A DNA stretch of 64,000 nucleotides from positions 2,888,501 to 2,952,500 of the forward strand of contig NZ_CP114278.1 in the NCBI RefSeq assembly GCF_027105095.1, read 5' to 3'. The stretch comes from Brevundimonas vesicularis (GTDB lineage: Bacteria; Pseudomonadota; Alphaproteobacteria; Caulobacterales; Caulobacteraceae). A program made the position numbers and the translations under genes. This document shows, in pieces, positions 28,308 to 37,659 of the stretch. The notes beneath the pieces were generated by a model. It was not told the origin of the DNA. It did not search any database and saw only the letters and a list, made by a program, of their open reading frames with translations. The stretch's first letter is position 1. Each line of letters starts with the position of its first letter.

Positions 28308-29369
28308 ATGCCGATCGCCACACGCGCTTTCGCCGCGACCGCCGCCGACAAGCCGCTGACGCCCTACAGCTTCGACCGCCGCGATCCCGGCCCCGACGAC
28401 GTGCTGATCGACATTAAATACTGCGGCGTCTGCCACTCGGACCTACACGCCGCGCGCAGCGAAAGCGGCCGTTCGACCTATCCGCTGGTGCCGGGTCATG
28501 AGATCGCGGGCGTGGTCAAGGCAGTTGGATCGAATGTCACCCGCTTCAAGGAAGGCGACCGCGTCGGCGTCGGCTGCATGGTCGACAGCTGCCGCGAATG
28601 CGCCTCCTGCCAGGAAGGCGTCGAACAATATTGCATCCCCGGATTCACCGGCACCTATGGCGGCAAGGACAAGAAGGGCGGCGCGTCGGAAACCATCACC
28701 CAAGGCGGCTATTCCGACCTCATCACCGTCGATCAGCATTTCGTCCTGTCCATCCCCGACAGCCTGGCGCTGGACGTCGCCGCCCCCCTGCTGTGCGCCG
28801 GCATCACCACCTATTCGCCGCTGAAGGAATGGGGCGTGGGACCCGGCTCCAAGGTCGCGGTCATCGGCCTGGGCGGCCTTGGCCACATGGCCGTCAAACT
28901 GGCGGCGGCCATGGGGGCGGAAGTCACCGTCCTGTCCACCTCGGACCGCAAGAAGGCCGACGCCGAGCGGATGGGCGCCAAACATTTCCTGATCAACTCC
29001 GACAAGGACGCGATGAAGGCGGCGGCCGAGAAGTTCGACCTGATTATCAATACCGTCTCGGCCACGCACGAGATCGCCAGCCATATCCAGTTGCTCGCCC
29101 GCGACGGCACCATGATCATGCTGGGCCTGACGACTGAGGGCCTGCCGGTCTTCGCCCTGCCCCTGCTGTGGCGTCGTCGCCGCATCGCCGGCTCGCTGAT
29201 CGGCGGCATTCGCGAAACCCAGGAGATGCTGGACTTCTGCGCCGAGCACGGCATCGCCTGCGATATCGAGACGATCGCTCCGGATCAGATCAACGACGCC
29301 TACGAGCGGATGCTGAAATCCGACGTCCGCTATCGCTTCGTCATCGATATGGAAAAGCTGGCCGCCTGA
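28308..29369 (+). CDS. Zinc-dependent NAD(P) alcohol dehydrogenase (YahK/CAD-like)
   Basis: 353 residues of the cinnamyl-alcohol dehydrogenase-like group. The catalytic zinc site is in YCGVCHSDLHAAR and GHEIAG, the structural zinc cysteines are in CRECASCQEGVEQYC, and the cofactor-binding turn is GLGGLGHMAVKLA followed by STSDRKKADAERMGA (Ser and Arg favour NADP). Such enzymes reduce aldehydes of broad range. It is a single gene with a strong hairpin downstream. Confidence 0.94.
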   Translation: MPIATRAFAATAADKPLTPYSFDRRDPGPDDVLIDIKYCGVCHSDLHAARSESGRSTYPLVPGHEIAGVVKAVGSNVTRFKEGDRVGVGCMVDSCRECASCQEGVEQYCIPGFTGTYGGKDKKGGASETITQGGYSDLITVDQHFVLSIPDSLALDVAAPLLCAGITTYSPLKEWGVGPGSKVAVIGLGGLGHMAVKLAAAMGAEVTVLSTSDRKKADAERMGAKHFLINSDKDAMKAAAEKFDLIINTVSATHEIASHIQLLARDGTMIMLGLTTEGLPVFALPLLWRRRRIAGSLIGGIRETQEMLDFCAEHGIACDIETIAPDQINDAYERMLKSDVRYRFVIDMEKLAA

Positions 29370-29392
29370 TCGCCGGAGCAAACATCATCCAA

Positions 29393-29423
29393 ACGCGACG
29401 GAAGCATGAAACTTCCGTCGCGT
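29393..29423 (+). terminator. Hairpin terminator after alcohol dehydrogenase gene
   Basis: Perfect 12-base stem ACGCGACGGAAG/CTTCCGTCGCGT (29393-29404 with 29412-29423) with a 7-base loop, 24 bases after the stop. The following T-run is weak (CAGATTCT), so efficiency is uncertain. Confidence 0.65.
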
Positions 29424-29513
29424 CAGATTCTCGCCTTGCGCGCTAGCGCTCGCACGTTAATCCTGAACCGCGACAAGGCCTTCTGAAGGGTCTGCACAGG
29501 GACAGGAGACGAT

Positions 29514-30239
29514 ATGGCGCGCGTAGCTTTCGTGACGGGCGGGACCCGGGGCATCGGCAAGGCGATCGTTCAGCGGCTGCATGAGGACGGCTTCAAGGTC
29601 GCCGCCGGCTATTCCGGCAACGACGAGGCGGCCCGGGCCATCGCCGACGCCTTGGACGTTATGGTGGTCAAGGGCAATGTCGGCAGCTTCGACGACTGCG
29701 CCCGCGCGGTGAAGGAGGTCGAGGATCAGCTCGGCCCCATCGACATCTTGGTCAACAACGCCGGCATCACCCGCGACGGCTTCTTCCACAAGATGAGCCA
29801 CGACCAGTGGTCTGACGTGATCCGTGTCAATATGGACAGCGTCTTCAACATGACGCGCCAGGTCATCAACGGCATGCGCGACCGGGGCCACGGGCGCATC
29901 GTCAATATTTCCTCTATCAATGGTCAGAAGGGTCAGATCGGCCAGACCAACTATTCCGCCGCCAAGGCCGGGATGATCGGCTTCACCAAGGCGCTGGCGC
30001 TGGAAAATGCGCGCAAGGGCGTGACCGTGAACTGCATCGCGCCCGGCTATATCGACACCGAAATGGTCGGCGCCATGGACCCCAAGGTGCTGGAAGGCAT
30101 CATCAGCCACATCCCCGTCGGCCGCTTGGGCAAGGGCGAGGAGATCGCCGACATGGTGTCCTGGCTGGTGGGCGAGCGTGCCGGATATGTCACAGGCTGC
30201 ACACTGTCGCTGAACGGCGGTCAGTACCTGGTGGGTTGA
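29514..30239 (+). CDS. phbB: Acetoacetyl-CoA reductase (PhbB-like SDR)
   Basis: 241 residues, the PhbB/FabG length. TGGTRGIGKAI binds the cofactor, and NNAGITRDGFFHKM, NISSINGQKGQIGQTNYSAAKAGMIGFTKALA and NCIAPGYIDTEMV are nearly diagnostic for the PHB-type acetoacetyl-CoA reductases. It would make (R)-3-hydroxybutyryl-CoA for polyhydroxybutyrate. No phbA or phbC is in the window, so a FabG role is not excluded. CAGGAGAC lies before the ATG. Confidence 0.88.
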   Translation: MARVAFVTGGTRGIGKAIVQRLHEDGFKVAAGYSGNDEAARAIADALDVMVVKGNVGSFDDCARAVKEVEDQLGPIDILVNNAGITRDGFFHKMSHDQWSDVIRVNMDSVFNMTRQVINGMRDRGHGRIVNISSINGQKGQIGQTNYSAAKAGMIGFTKALALENARKGVTVNCIAPGYIDTEMVGAMDPKVLEGIISHIPVGRLGKGEEIADMVSWLVGERAGYVTGCTLSLNGGQYLVG

Positions 30240-30288
30240 CGCGGGCTTCGCCCAAAATCCGCCGCGCGCGGGTTTCATCAAGTCTGTC

Positions 30289-31056
30289 ATGAAGTTGTTG
30301 GGATCGGTCAGGGCGAAAAAGTCGCCACGCGTGACCGCGATGGCGGTCGCCGCCATCGCGGTCATCGGCGTGGGCGTCGTCGCGCCTGTGGTCCTCCCGT
30401 CCGAAAGTCAGGCCCAGTCCCGCCGCACTGTGCCGCCGACCGCCCGCTATGTCAGCAGCAGCGGCCAGGGCTTCATCCTGGACACGTCCGGATCGCGGCC
30501 GCTGATGCGGCTGGAGCGGTCGACCGAGGTCTGGGTCTTGCGGCCGACGCCGGCGCCGCGCGGCGACATCATCTATCGCAACGACAATGGCGATCAGGTG
30601 CTGCGCGTCACGCCCGACGGCGCCGTGACCCTCTATACCACCGCGACCCCCCAAGGCTCGCCGGCTTCGCGCGTCGGTGAGGCGCAGGGCCTGGCCAGCG
30701 CAGCCATGACCGGCGCGCAGCTGGTCGACTATTTCATGCGCCAGAGCTACCGCGCCAGCCAGGCGATGGGCCGGCTCATCGTCATCGACGTGGACATTCA
30801 GCCCGGCTCTGAACAGGTCGCCGCCGACACCGTCTCGGCCGCCAGCGACGCCATCGTGCGCATGGCGCGGTCCTCCAACCTGCGCGCTCAGGTCGAGCGG
30901 GTGCGCCGCGTCGTCGTGTCCGATCAGGGGCGTCCGGGCGTCAGCCTGGTCCAGGGCACGCTGCGGATCGTCATTGACGCCGACGCCGGCATCGCCGGCC
31001 GCCCGTCGTCGGCCCGGATCGTGCGGGTCGTGGGCGGGGACGCCCTGAACCGCTAG
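30289..31056 (+). CDS. Secreted DUF4908-like protein
   Basis: 255 residues with an N-terminal signal or anchor (TAMAVAAIAVIGVGVVAPVVL) ending near ESQAQS. The middle has RPLMRLERSTEVWVLRPTPAPRGDIIYRNDNGDQVLRVTPDGAVTLYT, which I associate with the DUF4908 proteins of Caulobacterales. The C-terminal half (about 150-250) is a predicted alpha/beta region with several arginines. Function is unknown. It follows phbB by about 50 bases, possibly in the same transcript. Confidence 0.65.
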   Translation: MKLLGSVRAKKSPRVTAMAVAAIAVIGVGVVAPVVLPSESQAQSRRTVPPTARYVSSSGQGFILDTSGSRPLMRLERSTEVWVLRPTPAPRGDIIYRNDNGDQVLRVTPDGAVTLYTTATPQGSPASRVGEAQGLASAAMTGAQLVDYFMRQSYRASQAMGRLIVIDVDIQPGSEQVAADTVSAASDAIVRMARSSNLRAQVERVRRVVVSDQGRPGVSLVQGTLRIVIDADAGIAGRPSSARIVRVVGGDALNR

Positions 31057-31072
31057 GGCGGTACGCCTGATC

Positions 31073-31110
31073 GTCATTCCGGGGCCGAGCGCAGCGAGGA
31101 ACCCGGAACC
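31073..31110. repeat. REP-like palindrome C
   Basis: Stem TTCCGGG/CCCGGAA (31077-31083 with 31102-31108) around GCCGAGCGCAGCGAGGA; the left end reads GTCATT. Same design and orientation as palindrome A at 21154. It lies between the DUF4908-like gene and gloB, which converge here. Confidence 0.7.
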
Positions 31111-31160
31111 TAGGTGGCAATCTCCGTCGCCTGACCATGCTCAAGCAGACTGCGCGTCCC

Positions 31161-31883
31161 TTAGAAACTGTCCTTGGCCGCCCGGCGCGCGGCGAACTGA
31201 TCCGCATCCGTCGCGGTCAGGAACGGATTGAACCGCCTCTCCACCCCCAGCGTCGTCGGCACGGTCGGTTCGCCCCGCGCGCGCGCCGCGAAGATCGCCT
31301 CGGCATGGGCGGCGGTCTCGGGCCGGTTATCCAGGCTCAGGGCGAAGCGCGCGTTCGAGGCCGTATATTCGTGCGCGCACCAGATCACGGTCTGGTCGGG
31401 CCAGGCCTTCAGCCGCTGCAGGCTCTCGAACATCTGCTCCGGCGCGCCCTCGAACGACCGGCCGCAGCCCAGGGCGAACAGGGTGTCGCCGGTAAAGGCC
31501 AGACCGTCCGCCGGCGCATGAAACACCACATGGCCCAGCGTATGGCCGGGCGTTTCAGTAACCTCGAACCGCGTCTCGCCCACCATCACCACATCGCCGT
31601 CAGCGACCACGCGGTCCAGCGGCGCGACCTTGCGCACCTCTTCCGGCCCGATGATCTCGCAAGCCCACTCGGCCTTCAGTCTCGCATTGCCCTCGGTGTG
31701 ATCCGGGTGCCAGTGGGTGTTCAGGATTAGGTCCAGCCGGCCCCAGCCCAAGCCTTCCAGCTCCTCCAGAATGCGCGCCGCATCCGGGGTATCGACCGCC
31801 GCGACCACGCCCGTCGCCGCATCGCGGATCAGAAAGCCGTAGTTGTCGCTGCGGCAGGGAAACAGATGCACATCCAGGGTCAT
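31161..31883 (-). CDS. gloB: Hydroxyacylglutathione hydrolase (glyoxalase II)
   Basis: 240 residues. The metallo-beta-lactamase-type binuclear metal site reads NTHWHPDHTEGN, with ETPGHTLGHVVF and GDTLFALGCGRSFEG after it. The C-terminal region has WCAHEYTASNARFALSLD, typical of glyoxalase II. It converts S-lactoylglutathione to lactate and glutathione. It is divergent from a methyltransferase gene, an arrangement I recall as frequent in Alphaproteobacteria. Confidence 0.95.
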   Translation of the reverse strand: MTLDVHLFPCRSDNYGFLIRDAATGVVAAVDTPDAARILEELEGLGWGRLDLILNTHWHPDHTEGNARLKAEWACEIIGPEEVRKVAPLDRVVADGDVVMVGETRFEVTETPGHTLGHVVFHAPADGLAFTGDTLFALGCGRSFEGAPEQMFESLQRLKAWPDQTVIWCAHEYTASNARFALSLDNRPETAAHAEAIFAARARGEPTVPTTLGVERRFNPFLTATDADQFAARRAAKDSF

Positions 31884-31929
31884 GCGCCCATCCTAGCAGC
31901 AGGGCCGCCGACAGGCCTATAGTGGGGCC

Positions 31930-32673
31930 ATGCGGCGCAGCATCGACGAGCTTCGAACCTTCTACGGCGAGCCGACCGGGGCGCTGGCGCGACGGCTGGT
32001 GGCGCGACGGCTGGACGACGCCTGGGGCGAGGCGGCCGATTGCGACGTGCTGGGCGTCGGTTACGCCACGCCGTGGTTGGACGCCTTCGTCGGCGCCCGG
32101 CGCGTCGTCGCGGCCATGCCGGACGGGCAAGGCGTCGAGCATTGGCCGACCGTCGGGCGCAACCGCACCCTGCTGGTGGATGATCGCCGCCTGCCCTTCC
32201 CCGCCGGATCGTTCGATCGCATCCTGCTGGTCCATGCTCTGGAAGAGGCCGACGACCCCGCCGCCCTGCTGCTGGAAGCGGTGCGCGCGCTGTCGCCCAC
32301 AGGGCGGATCATCCTGGCGGCGGCGGCGCGCGGCGGCCTGTGGGCGCGGGCGGACAACACCCCCTTTGGTCACGGCCGACCCTTCACCCGGCGCCAGTTG
32401 GAACGGCTGGTGCGCGACGTCGGGCTGGAGCCGATGGCCTGGTCCCAGACCCTGTATGTCCCGCCCTGGGGGCCGATGCTGCCGTTGGCCGAAGGGTTCG
32501 AACAGGTCGGGCGGCGGGTCTTTCCCGGAACCGCCGGGCTGATCCTGCTGGAGGCCTCGCGCCACAGCTACGCCCGCATCCGCCCCAGCGGCCATGCGCA
32601 GCGCGTCGCCGCCCCCGTCCTGGCGCCGCAACCCGCCGCCTCGGTCTCTTCGCGAGGCGAACATCGCGACTGA
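31930..32673 (+). CDS. Class I SAM-dependent methyltransferase
   Basis: 247 residues. The start (MRRSIDELRTFYGEPTGALARRLV) and DVLGVGYATPWLDAF give a degenerate SAM-binding motif I. DRRLPFPAGSFDRILLVHALEEADDPAALLLEAVRALSPTGRIILAA matches motifs for the Methyltransf_11 group. The tail (about 215-247) is Ala/Pro-rich and looks disordered. The substrate is unknown. The gene diverges from gloB with only 46 bases between, so a shared promoter region is likely. Confidence 0.85.
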   Translation: MRRSIDELRTFYGEPTGALARRLVARRLDDAWGEAADCDVLGVGYATPWLDAFVGARRVVAAMPDGQGVEHWPTVGRNRTLLVDDRRLPFPAGSFDRILLVHALEEADDPAALLLEAVRALSPTGRIILAAAARGGLWARADNTPFGHGRPFTRRQLERLVRDVGLEPMAWSQTLYVPPWGPMLPLAEGFEQVGRRVFPGTAGLILLEASRHSYARIRPSGHAQRVAAPVLAPQPAASVSSRGEHRD

Positions 32674-32721
32674 CGGCGAGTTGACCGTCGCCCCATCTGG
32701 CGGGGCGGGCGAAACCGCCTT

Positions 32722-33243
32722 ATGGCGAAGGCCATGCACCGACTGATCCTGATGCGGCACGCCCAGGCCGAAGCCTCCGCCCCCTCCAGCGGCGACGAAG
32801 CCCGACCCCTGTCCGTCGCCGGCCGCGCCGAGGCCCTGCTAATGGGGCGCGCCCTGGCCGAGCGGGGCCTTAAGCCGGACCTGGCCCTGGTGTCCACCGC
32901 CGTGCGCACCCGCCAGACCTGGGACCAGATGCACGATGCCTTCGGCGATGTGGAAGTCCGCGACGAGGACGCCCTCTACAACGCCCCCGCCGACACGATC
33001 CGCCGCTTCGTCGAGGCCAGCGAGGACGAGGCGGGCTGCCTGCTGATCCTGGCCCACAATCCGGGCGTTCACGTGCTGGCCGCCGAATATCTGATCGAAA
33101 GCGCCGCCTCGCCGGCGGTGGTGGACAAGCTGTCGGCCGGCTTCCCGACCGGCGCCGCCGCCCTGTTCAGCGTCGATGTCGCGGGGCGCTGCACCTACGA
33201 AGGCTTCCTGACGCCGCGGTCGCTGGACGCACCCTCGGCATGA
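32722..33243 (+). CDS. SixA-like histidine phosphatase
   Basis: 173 residues of the histidine-phosphatase superfamily. The catalytic LILMRHAQAEA near the N-terminus is followed by ALVSTAVRTRQTWDQM and LLILAHNPGVHVLA with the second His. It is close to SixA, which removes phosphate from His-containing phosphotransfer domains; with two hybrid kinases in this window that role is possible but unproven. ATG at 32734 is an alternative start. Its stop overlaps the next ATG (33240). Confidence 0.85.
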   Translation: MAKAMHRLILMRHAQAEASAPSSGDEARPLSVAGRAEALLMGRALAERGLKPDLALVSTAVRTRQTWDQMHDAFGDVEVRDEDALYNAPADTIRRFVEASEDEAGCLLILAHNPGVHVLAAEYLIESAASPAVVDKLSAGFPTGAAALFSVDVAGRCTYEGFLTPRSLDAPSA

Positions 33244-33584
33244 CAGACGTCGCCTACAAGATCGTCGACGCCGCCGAATGGCGAGCCGCCATCGCCGAGG
33301 GTCACTATGATGGCGCGCCGGTCGATCTGGCCGACGGCTACATCCACATGTCCACCCAGGCGCAACTGGCCGAGACCGCGCGACGGCACTTCGCCGGGCG
33401 CAGTGATCTGTTGCTGCTGACCGTCGATCTCAGCGGGTTTGGCGACGACCTGATCTGGGAGCCGTCGCGCGGCGGCGATCTGTTCCCGCATCTCTACGCC
33501 CCCCTGTCCGTCGCTGCTATCACGGCCTCGCGCGCCTTTTCCGTCACGGCCGATGGCGAGATGGCGTTCGAGGACAGCCGATGA
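33240..33584 (+). CDS. DUF952 family protein
   Basis: 114 residues. The family start VAYKIVDAAEWRAAIAEGHYDGAPVDLADGYIHMSTQAQLAET is characteristic, with LWEPSRGGDLFPHLYAPL (here LIWEPS) in the second half. DUF952 proteins resemble ADP-ribosyltransferase-like folds of unknown activity. It overlaps sixA and pyrD by 4 bases on each side, so the three form one operon. Confidence 0.9.
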   Translation: MTDVAYKIVDAAEWRAAIAEGHYDGAPVDLADGYIHMSTQAQLAETARRHFAGRSDLLLLTVDLSGFGDDLIWEPSRGGDLFPHLYAPLSVAAITASRAFSVTADGEMAFEDSR

Positions 33585-34627
33585 GCCTGGCTGATGTGGG
33601 CGCCGCCCTGCTGCGTCGGCTCGATCCGGAGCAGGCGCACCAGCTGGCGATCAAGGGTCTGGCGCTAGCCCCGTTGCCGACGCCGCCTGCGGACGATCCG
33701 ATCCTGAGAACACAGCTGGCCGGGCTGGACCTGTCCAATCCGGTCGGTCTGGCGGCGGGTCTGGACAAGAACGGCGAGGCCCTGCGCGGCCTGTCGCGCC
33801 TCGGCTTCGGCTTCGTCGAATGCGGCTCGGTCACACCCCGGCCCCAGCCCGGCAATCCCATGCCCCGCCTGTTCCGTCTCAGCGAGGACCGGGCCATCAT
33901 CAACCGGATGGGGTTCAACAACGCCGGGCTCGACGCCTTCGCCGAGCGGCTGAACCAGCGCCCGACGGGCGTCGTCGTCGGCGCCAATCTGGGGGCCAAT
34001 AAGGACACCGAGGACAAGGCGGCGGACTATGTCGCCGGCCTGCAACGCCTTGCCGGCCGCGCCTCTTATTTCACGGTCAACATCTCTTCGCCCAATACCC
34101 CGGGCCTGCGCGCGCTTCAGGGCCGCGAGCAGTTGGATGACCTTTTGGGCCGTATCGACGCCGCCCGTCCGGCTGTCGCGCCTGACCGCGTGCCGGTCTT
34201 TTTGAAGATCGCACCCGATCTGATCGACGACGAGATCGGCATGATCGTCGAGGCGTCTCTGGCCCACCGGATCGACGGGCTGATCGTGTCCAACACCACG
34301 CTGGAACGTCCCGAGACCCTGCGCTCGCCGGACGCCCACGAGACCGGCGGCCTCTCCGGCGCACCCATCCGTCCCTTCGCGGAAAAGGCCCTGCGCGCGG
34401 CGGCCGAGGCGGCGGCCGGCCGCCTGCCCCTGATCGCTGTCGGCGGCATCGACAGCGGCGCCGAGGCCTATGCCCGCATCCGCCTGGGCTCATCGGCGGT
34501 CCAAATCTATTCCGCCCTGATCTATGAAGGGCCCGGCCTGGTCGCCCGCATCAAGCGTGACCTGGCCGCCCGCCTGCGCGCTGACGGCTTTTCCACAGTG
34601 GCGGAGGCGATCGGGACCGGCCGTTGA
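33581..34627 (+). CDS. pyrD: Dihydroorotate dehydrogenase (quinone), class 2
   Basis: 348 residues, the membrane-associated class 2 enzyme. The N-terminal helix (RRLDPEQAHQLAIKGL) docks on the membrane. NPVGLAAGLDKNGEAL, ECGSVTPRPQPGNPMPRLFRL, VNISSPNTPGLRALQ (with the catalytic Ser) and FLKIAPDL follow, with late LIAVGGIDSGAEAYARIRLGSSAVQIYSALIYEGP for FMN binding. It oxidizes dihydroorotate to orotate in pyrimidine synthesis using the quinone pool. Confidence 0.97.
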   Translation: MSLADVGAALLRRLDPEQAHQLAIKGLALAPLPTPPADDPILRTQLAGLDLSNPVGLAAGLDKNGEALRGLSRLGFGFVECGSVTPRPQPGNPMPRLFRLSEDRAIINRMGFNNAGLDAFAERLNQRPTGVVVGANLGANKDTEDKAADYVAGLQRLAGRASYFTVNISSPNTPGLRALQGREQLDDLLGRIDAARPAVAPDRVPVFLKIAPDLIDDEIGMIVEASLAHRIDGLIVSNTTLERPETLRSPDAHETGGLSGAPIRPFAEKALRAAAEAAAGRLPLIAVGGIDSGAEAYARIRLGSSAVQIYSALIYEGPGLVARIKRDLAARLRADGFSTVAEAIGTGR

Positions 34628-34697
34628 CGGAGCGTTAGTGTCGATCGGCCTAGGATGAACGATACGAGCGACCTGCGTTCGTCATTCGAGGGCCTGA

Positions 34698-36578
34698 ATG
34701 AAATCGACCGCCGTCGATACCGCTGAAAGCAGCTGGACCGCCGCCGTTCGCCAACGCTCGAGCGCGGCGGTGCAACGGCTCGTGGCGTCGGCGGCTGTCG
34801 CCTTGATCGTGATTCCGATGATCGGGGTGCGCCTGACCGTCGGCTGGATCGTGCTGTATCTGGCGGTTCAGGCCATGGAGATGGTCGTCTATCGTCCGAT
34901 CCTGAAAGGCCCCTATGAGCTTTCAGCCGGTCGCAAGCTTGCGACACTTGCCGTCGTCGCCGTCAATTCGGCCGTCTTCTCCTCCCTTTCCTTGCTCCTG
35001 TGGTGGATCGGCGGCGCATTCGGCGGCGTCTGTGCAGTCCTGTTGCTGACTTCGGTCATGCTGACGGCGATCGTGAACGCCACCCGGTGCCAGTCCGTGA
35101 TGATTGCCGGCCTTGTGCCCCAGGTCGGCTTCCTTCTGGCGACCCCGTTCTTCGTCTATGCCCTCGGGGCATCGGGTCCGCTGGTCATGTCCGCCGCCGC
35201 GGCCGTGGTGCTGTTCACCTTCTACGTCGCCATCACCGGCCAGCGCATGATCGAGACCAGCGTCACCGTGGTTCGCGCCCATGCTTTGGCCGAGGACTCC
35301 CGCCTCCGGGCCGAGCGCAACCTGGCCGACCACACGACCTTCCTGGCCGCCATCGGCCATGACCTGCGCACGCCCATCGGCGCGATCCTGGCCGGCGCCG
35401 CCGAACTGCGCGCGCCCGACGCCCAGTCGCGCGCCAGCGCCAATCTGATCACTGACGCCGGCCTGATGATGAAGGCTCTGCTGGACGACCTGCTGGACCA
35501 CACCCGGATCGGCGCCGGACGGATGACGGTCGAGGCCAAGGATTTCGACCTGCGGCAAATGTTGGCACAGACGCTGATGCTGTGGCGCGGCGTCGCCGAC
35601 GCCAAGGGGCTGAAGCTGCGTGTCGAAGGCGCGTCGGCCATGCCGCGCCACGTCAAGGGCGACGTGATGCGCATCCGTCAGGTGCTGAACAACCTGATGT
35701 CCAACGCGATGAAATTCACGGAAGAAGGCCAGATCACCCTGCGCGTCCAGGCGTGGCCCGAAGAGCCGTCAGGCTACGCCCTGCTGTTCGAGATCGCCGA
35801 CACCGGTTCGGGCATGACCGCGGATCAGTTGGCGCGCTTGTTCACGCCCTTCGACCAGACCGCCGAAGGCGTCACGGCCCGCTATGGCGGCTCGGGCCTG
35901 GGCCTAGCGATCAGCCGCAATCTGATCGACCTGATGGGGGGCCGGCTGACGGTCCGCAGCACGCCGGGACAGGGCTCGCGCTTCACCGTCTCCCTGATCC
36001 TGCCACGCGGAGACGAGGCGGTTCAGATCGTCGATGCTGTGGATGAAAGCCGTCTGGACATCGCCCGCTCGCTGGCGCCCTCCGTCGCGCCCACGCCCCA
36101 GCCCTCGCCCGTCGCCGCAGCGCCTGAGGCCGAACCGGTCGTCGCGACGCCTGCGGTCGCCGAGGATGCTGAAGACCAGCCGCTGCGCCTGCTGGTCGTG
36201 GACGATCACGACATCAACCGCCGCGCGGTGCAGCTGATCCTTCAGCCGCTGGGCTGCGAGATCACGACCGCCGCCGACGGCATGATCGCGCTGGAACGCT
36301 GTCAGGAGGCGGTGTTCGACGTCATCTTCATGGATGTGCGGATGCCCGAGCTGGACGGGCGCGAGACGACGCGTCGCCTGCGCGCCGGCGGCGGACCCAA
36401 CGCCGCCACCCCGGTCGTCGCCGTCACCGCCGACACCGCGCCCGAAGACGTCGCGGCCTGCCAGGCGGCCGGCATGGCTTATTTCGTCTCCAAGCCCCTG
36501 ACGCCGCCCGCCCTGATCGGCGCCCTGCAGCACGTGCTGGACGACACCGCCGCTCAGGCCGCGACCGAGGCCGCCTGA
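34698..36578 (+). CDS. Membrane hybrid histidine kinase
   Basis: 626 residues. Residues about 25-180 contain five or six membrane helices with very short loops. HisKA follows with GHDLRTPIGAILAG (His about 220), then HATPase with NNLMSNAMKFT, DTGSGM and GGSGLGLAIS. A Pro/Ala-rich linker (PSVAPTPQPSPVAAAPEAE) leads to a receiver domain with LVVDDHDINRRA, phospho-Asp in FMDVRMPELDG, and Lys in VSKPL. No periplasmic sensor domain is seen, so sensing may be by the helices. Its last 25 bases overlap the convergent vsr gene. Confidence 0.94.
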   Translation: MKSTAVDTAESSWTAAVRQRSSAAVQRLVASAAVALIVIPMIGVRLTVGWIVLYLAVQAMEMVVYRPILKGPYELSAGRKLATLAVVAVNSAVFSSLSLLLWWIGGAFGGVCAVLLLTSVMLTAIVNATRCQSVMIAGLVPQVGFLLATPFFVYALGASGPLVMSAAAAVVLFTFYVAITGQRMIETSVTVVRAHALAEDSRLRAERNLADHTTFLAAIGHDLRTPIGAILAGAAELRAPDAQSRASANLITDAGLMMKALLDDLLDHTRIGAGRMTVEAKDFDLRQMLAQTLMLWRGVADAKGLKLRVEGASAMPRHVKGDVMRIRQVLNNLMSNAMKFTEEGQITLRVQAWPEEPSGYALLFEIADTGSGMTADQLARLFTPFDQTAEGVTARYGGSGLGLAISRNLIDLMGGRLTVRSTPGQGSRFTVSLILPRGDEAVQIVDAVDESRLDIARSLAPSVAPTPQPSPVAAAPEAEPVVATPAVAEDAEDQPLRLLVVDDHDINRRAVQLILQPLGCEITTAADGMIALERCQEAVFDVIFMDVRMPELDGRETTRRLRAGGGPNAATPVVAVTADTAPEDVAACQAAGMAYFVSKPLTPPALIGALQHVLDDTAAQAATEAA

Positions 36579-36985
36579 CCCAGGACCGTCGCGATCAGGC
36601 CCGCGGCGAAATCGGCCTGTCGCATCTCGCATTCCCAGACCACGACCACGCGCCAGGCTGACGCCTCCAGCGCCTGCACGGCTGCGGCGTCGCGCGCGCG
36701 GTTTCGCTCGATCTTGGCGATCCAGTAATCGGCGTTGGTCTTGGGCTGACGCGCGCCGCGCGGGCAATCATGGCCGTGCCAGAAGCAGCCGTGGACGAAC
36801 AGGGCGACCTTGCGGCCCTTCATCACCACATCCGGGCGGCCCGACAGACCCATGCCGCCCAGCCGATAGCCGATCCCGGCCGCACGCAGGATCCTGCGCA
36901 CGGCCAGTTCCGGCGACGTATCCCGCCCCTTCACGCGACGCATCACGGCGCTGCGCTTCTCGGGGCTGAACACATCCGTCATCAT
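36554..36985 (-). CDS. vsr: Very short patch repair endonuclease (Vsr)
   Basis: 143 residues. The Vsr signature is complete: SPEKRSAVMRRVKGRDTSPE at the N-terminus, the catalytic Asp in GRPDVV, FVHGCFWHGHDC with zinc/catalytic His and Cys, and KTNADYWIAKIERNRARD. Vsr nicks at T:G mismatches left by deamination of 5-methylcytosine and normally accompanies a Dcm-type methyltransferase; none is in the window. The gene overlaps the convergent hybrid kinase by 25 bases, and a REP-like palindrome begins 3 bases upstream of its start. Confidence 0.93.
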   Translation of the reverse strand: MMTDVFSPEKRSAVMRRVKGRDTSPELAVRRILRAAGIGYRLGGMGLSGRPDVVMKGRKVALFVHGCFWHGHDCPRGARQPKTNADYWIAKIERNRARDAAAVQALEASAWRVVVVWECEMRQADFAAGLIATVLGQAASVAA

Positions 36986-36987
36986 TT

Positions 36988-37029
36988 GTCGACCCAGGCT
37001 ATCGCTTCGCTACTTGAGCCTGGATCGAC
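36988..37029. repeat. REP-like palindrome D upstream of vsr
   Basis: Thirteen-base stem GTCGACCCAGGCT (36988-37000) with AGCCTGGATCGAC (37017-37029), one mismatch, around ATCGCTTCGCTACTTG. The core TCGCTTCGCT is the one in palindrome B, reversed in A and C. It sits between the peroxiredoxin stop and the vsr start. Confidence 0.7.
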
Positions 37030-37044
37030 GGACTTCAAACCAGA

Positions 37045-37530
<486 letters not shown>

Positions 37531-37659
37531 GTCTGTCTCGCTGAGGTTTAAGGCCGGCGCGTTTGAACGGCCGTGTGCGACACATAGACACCACGGGCGA
37601 CACCGCAAGCGCCGGTTCGGCTTGCTTGCGCCGCTTTCCGGACGGATGATGCCAGGATC

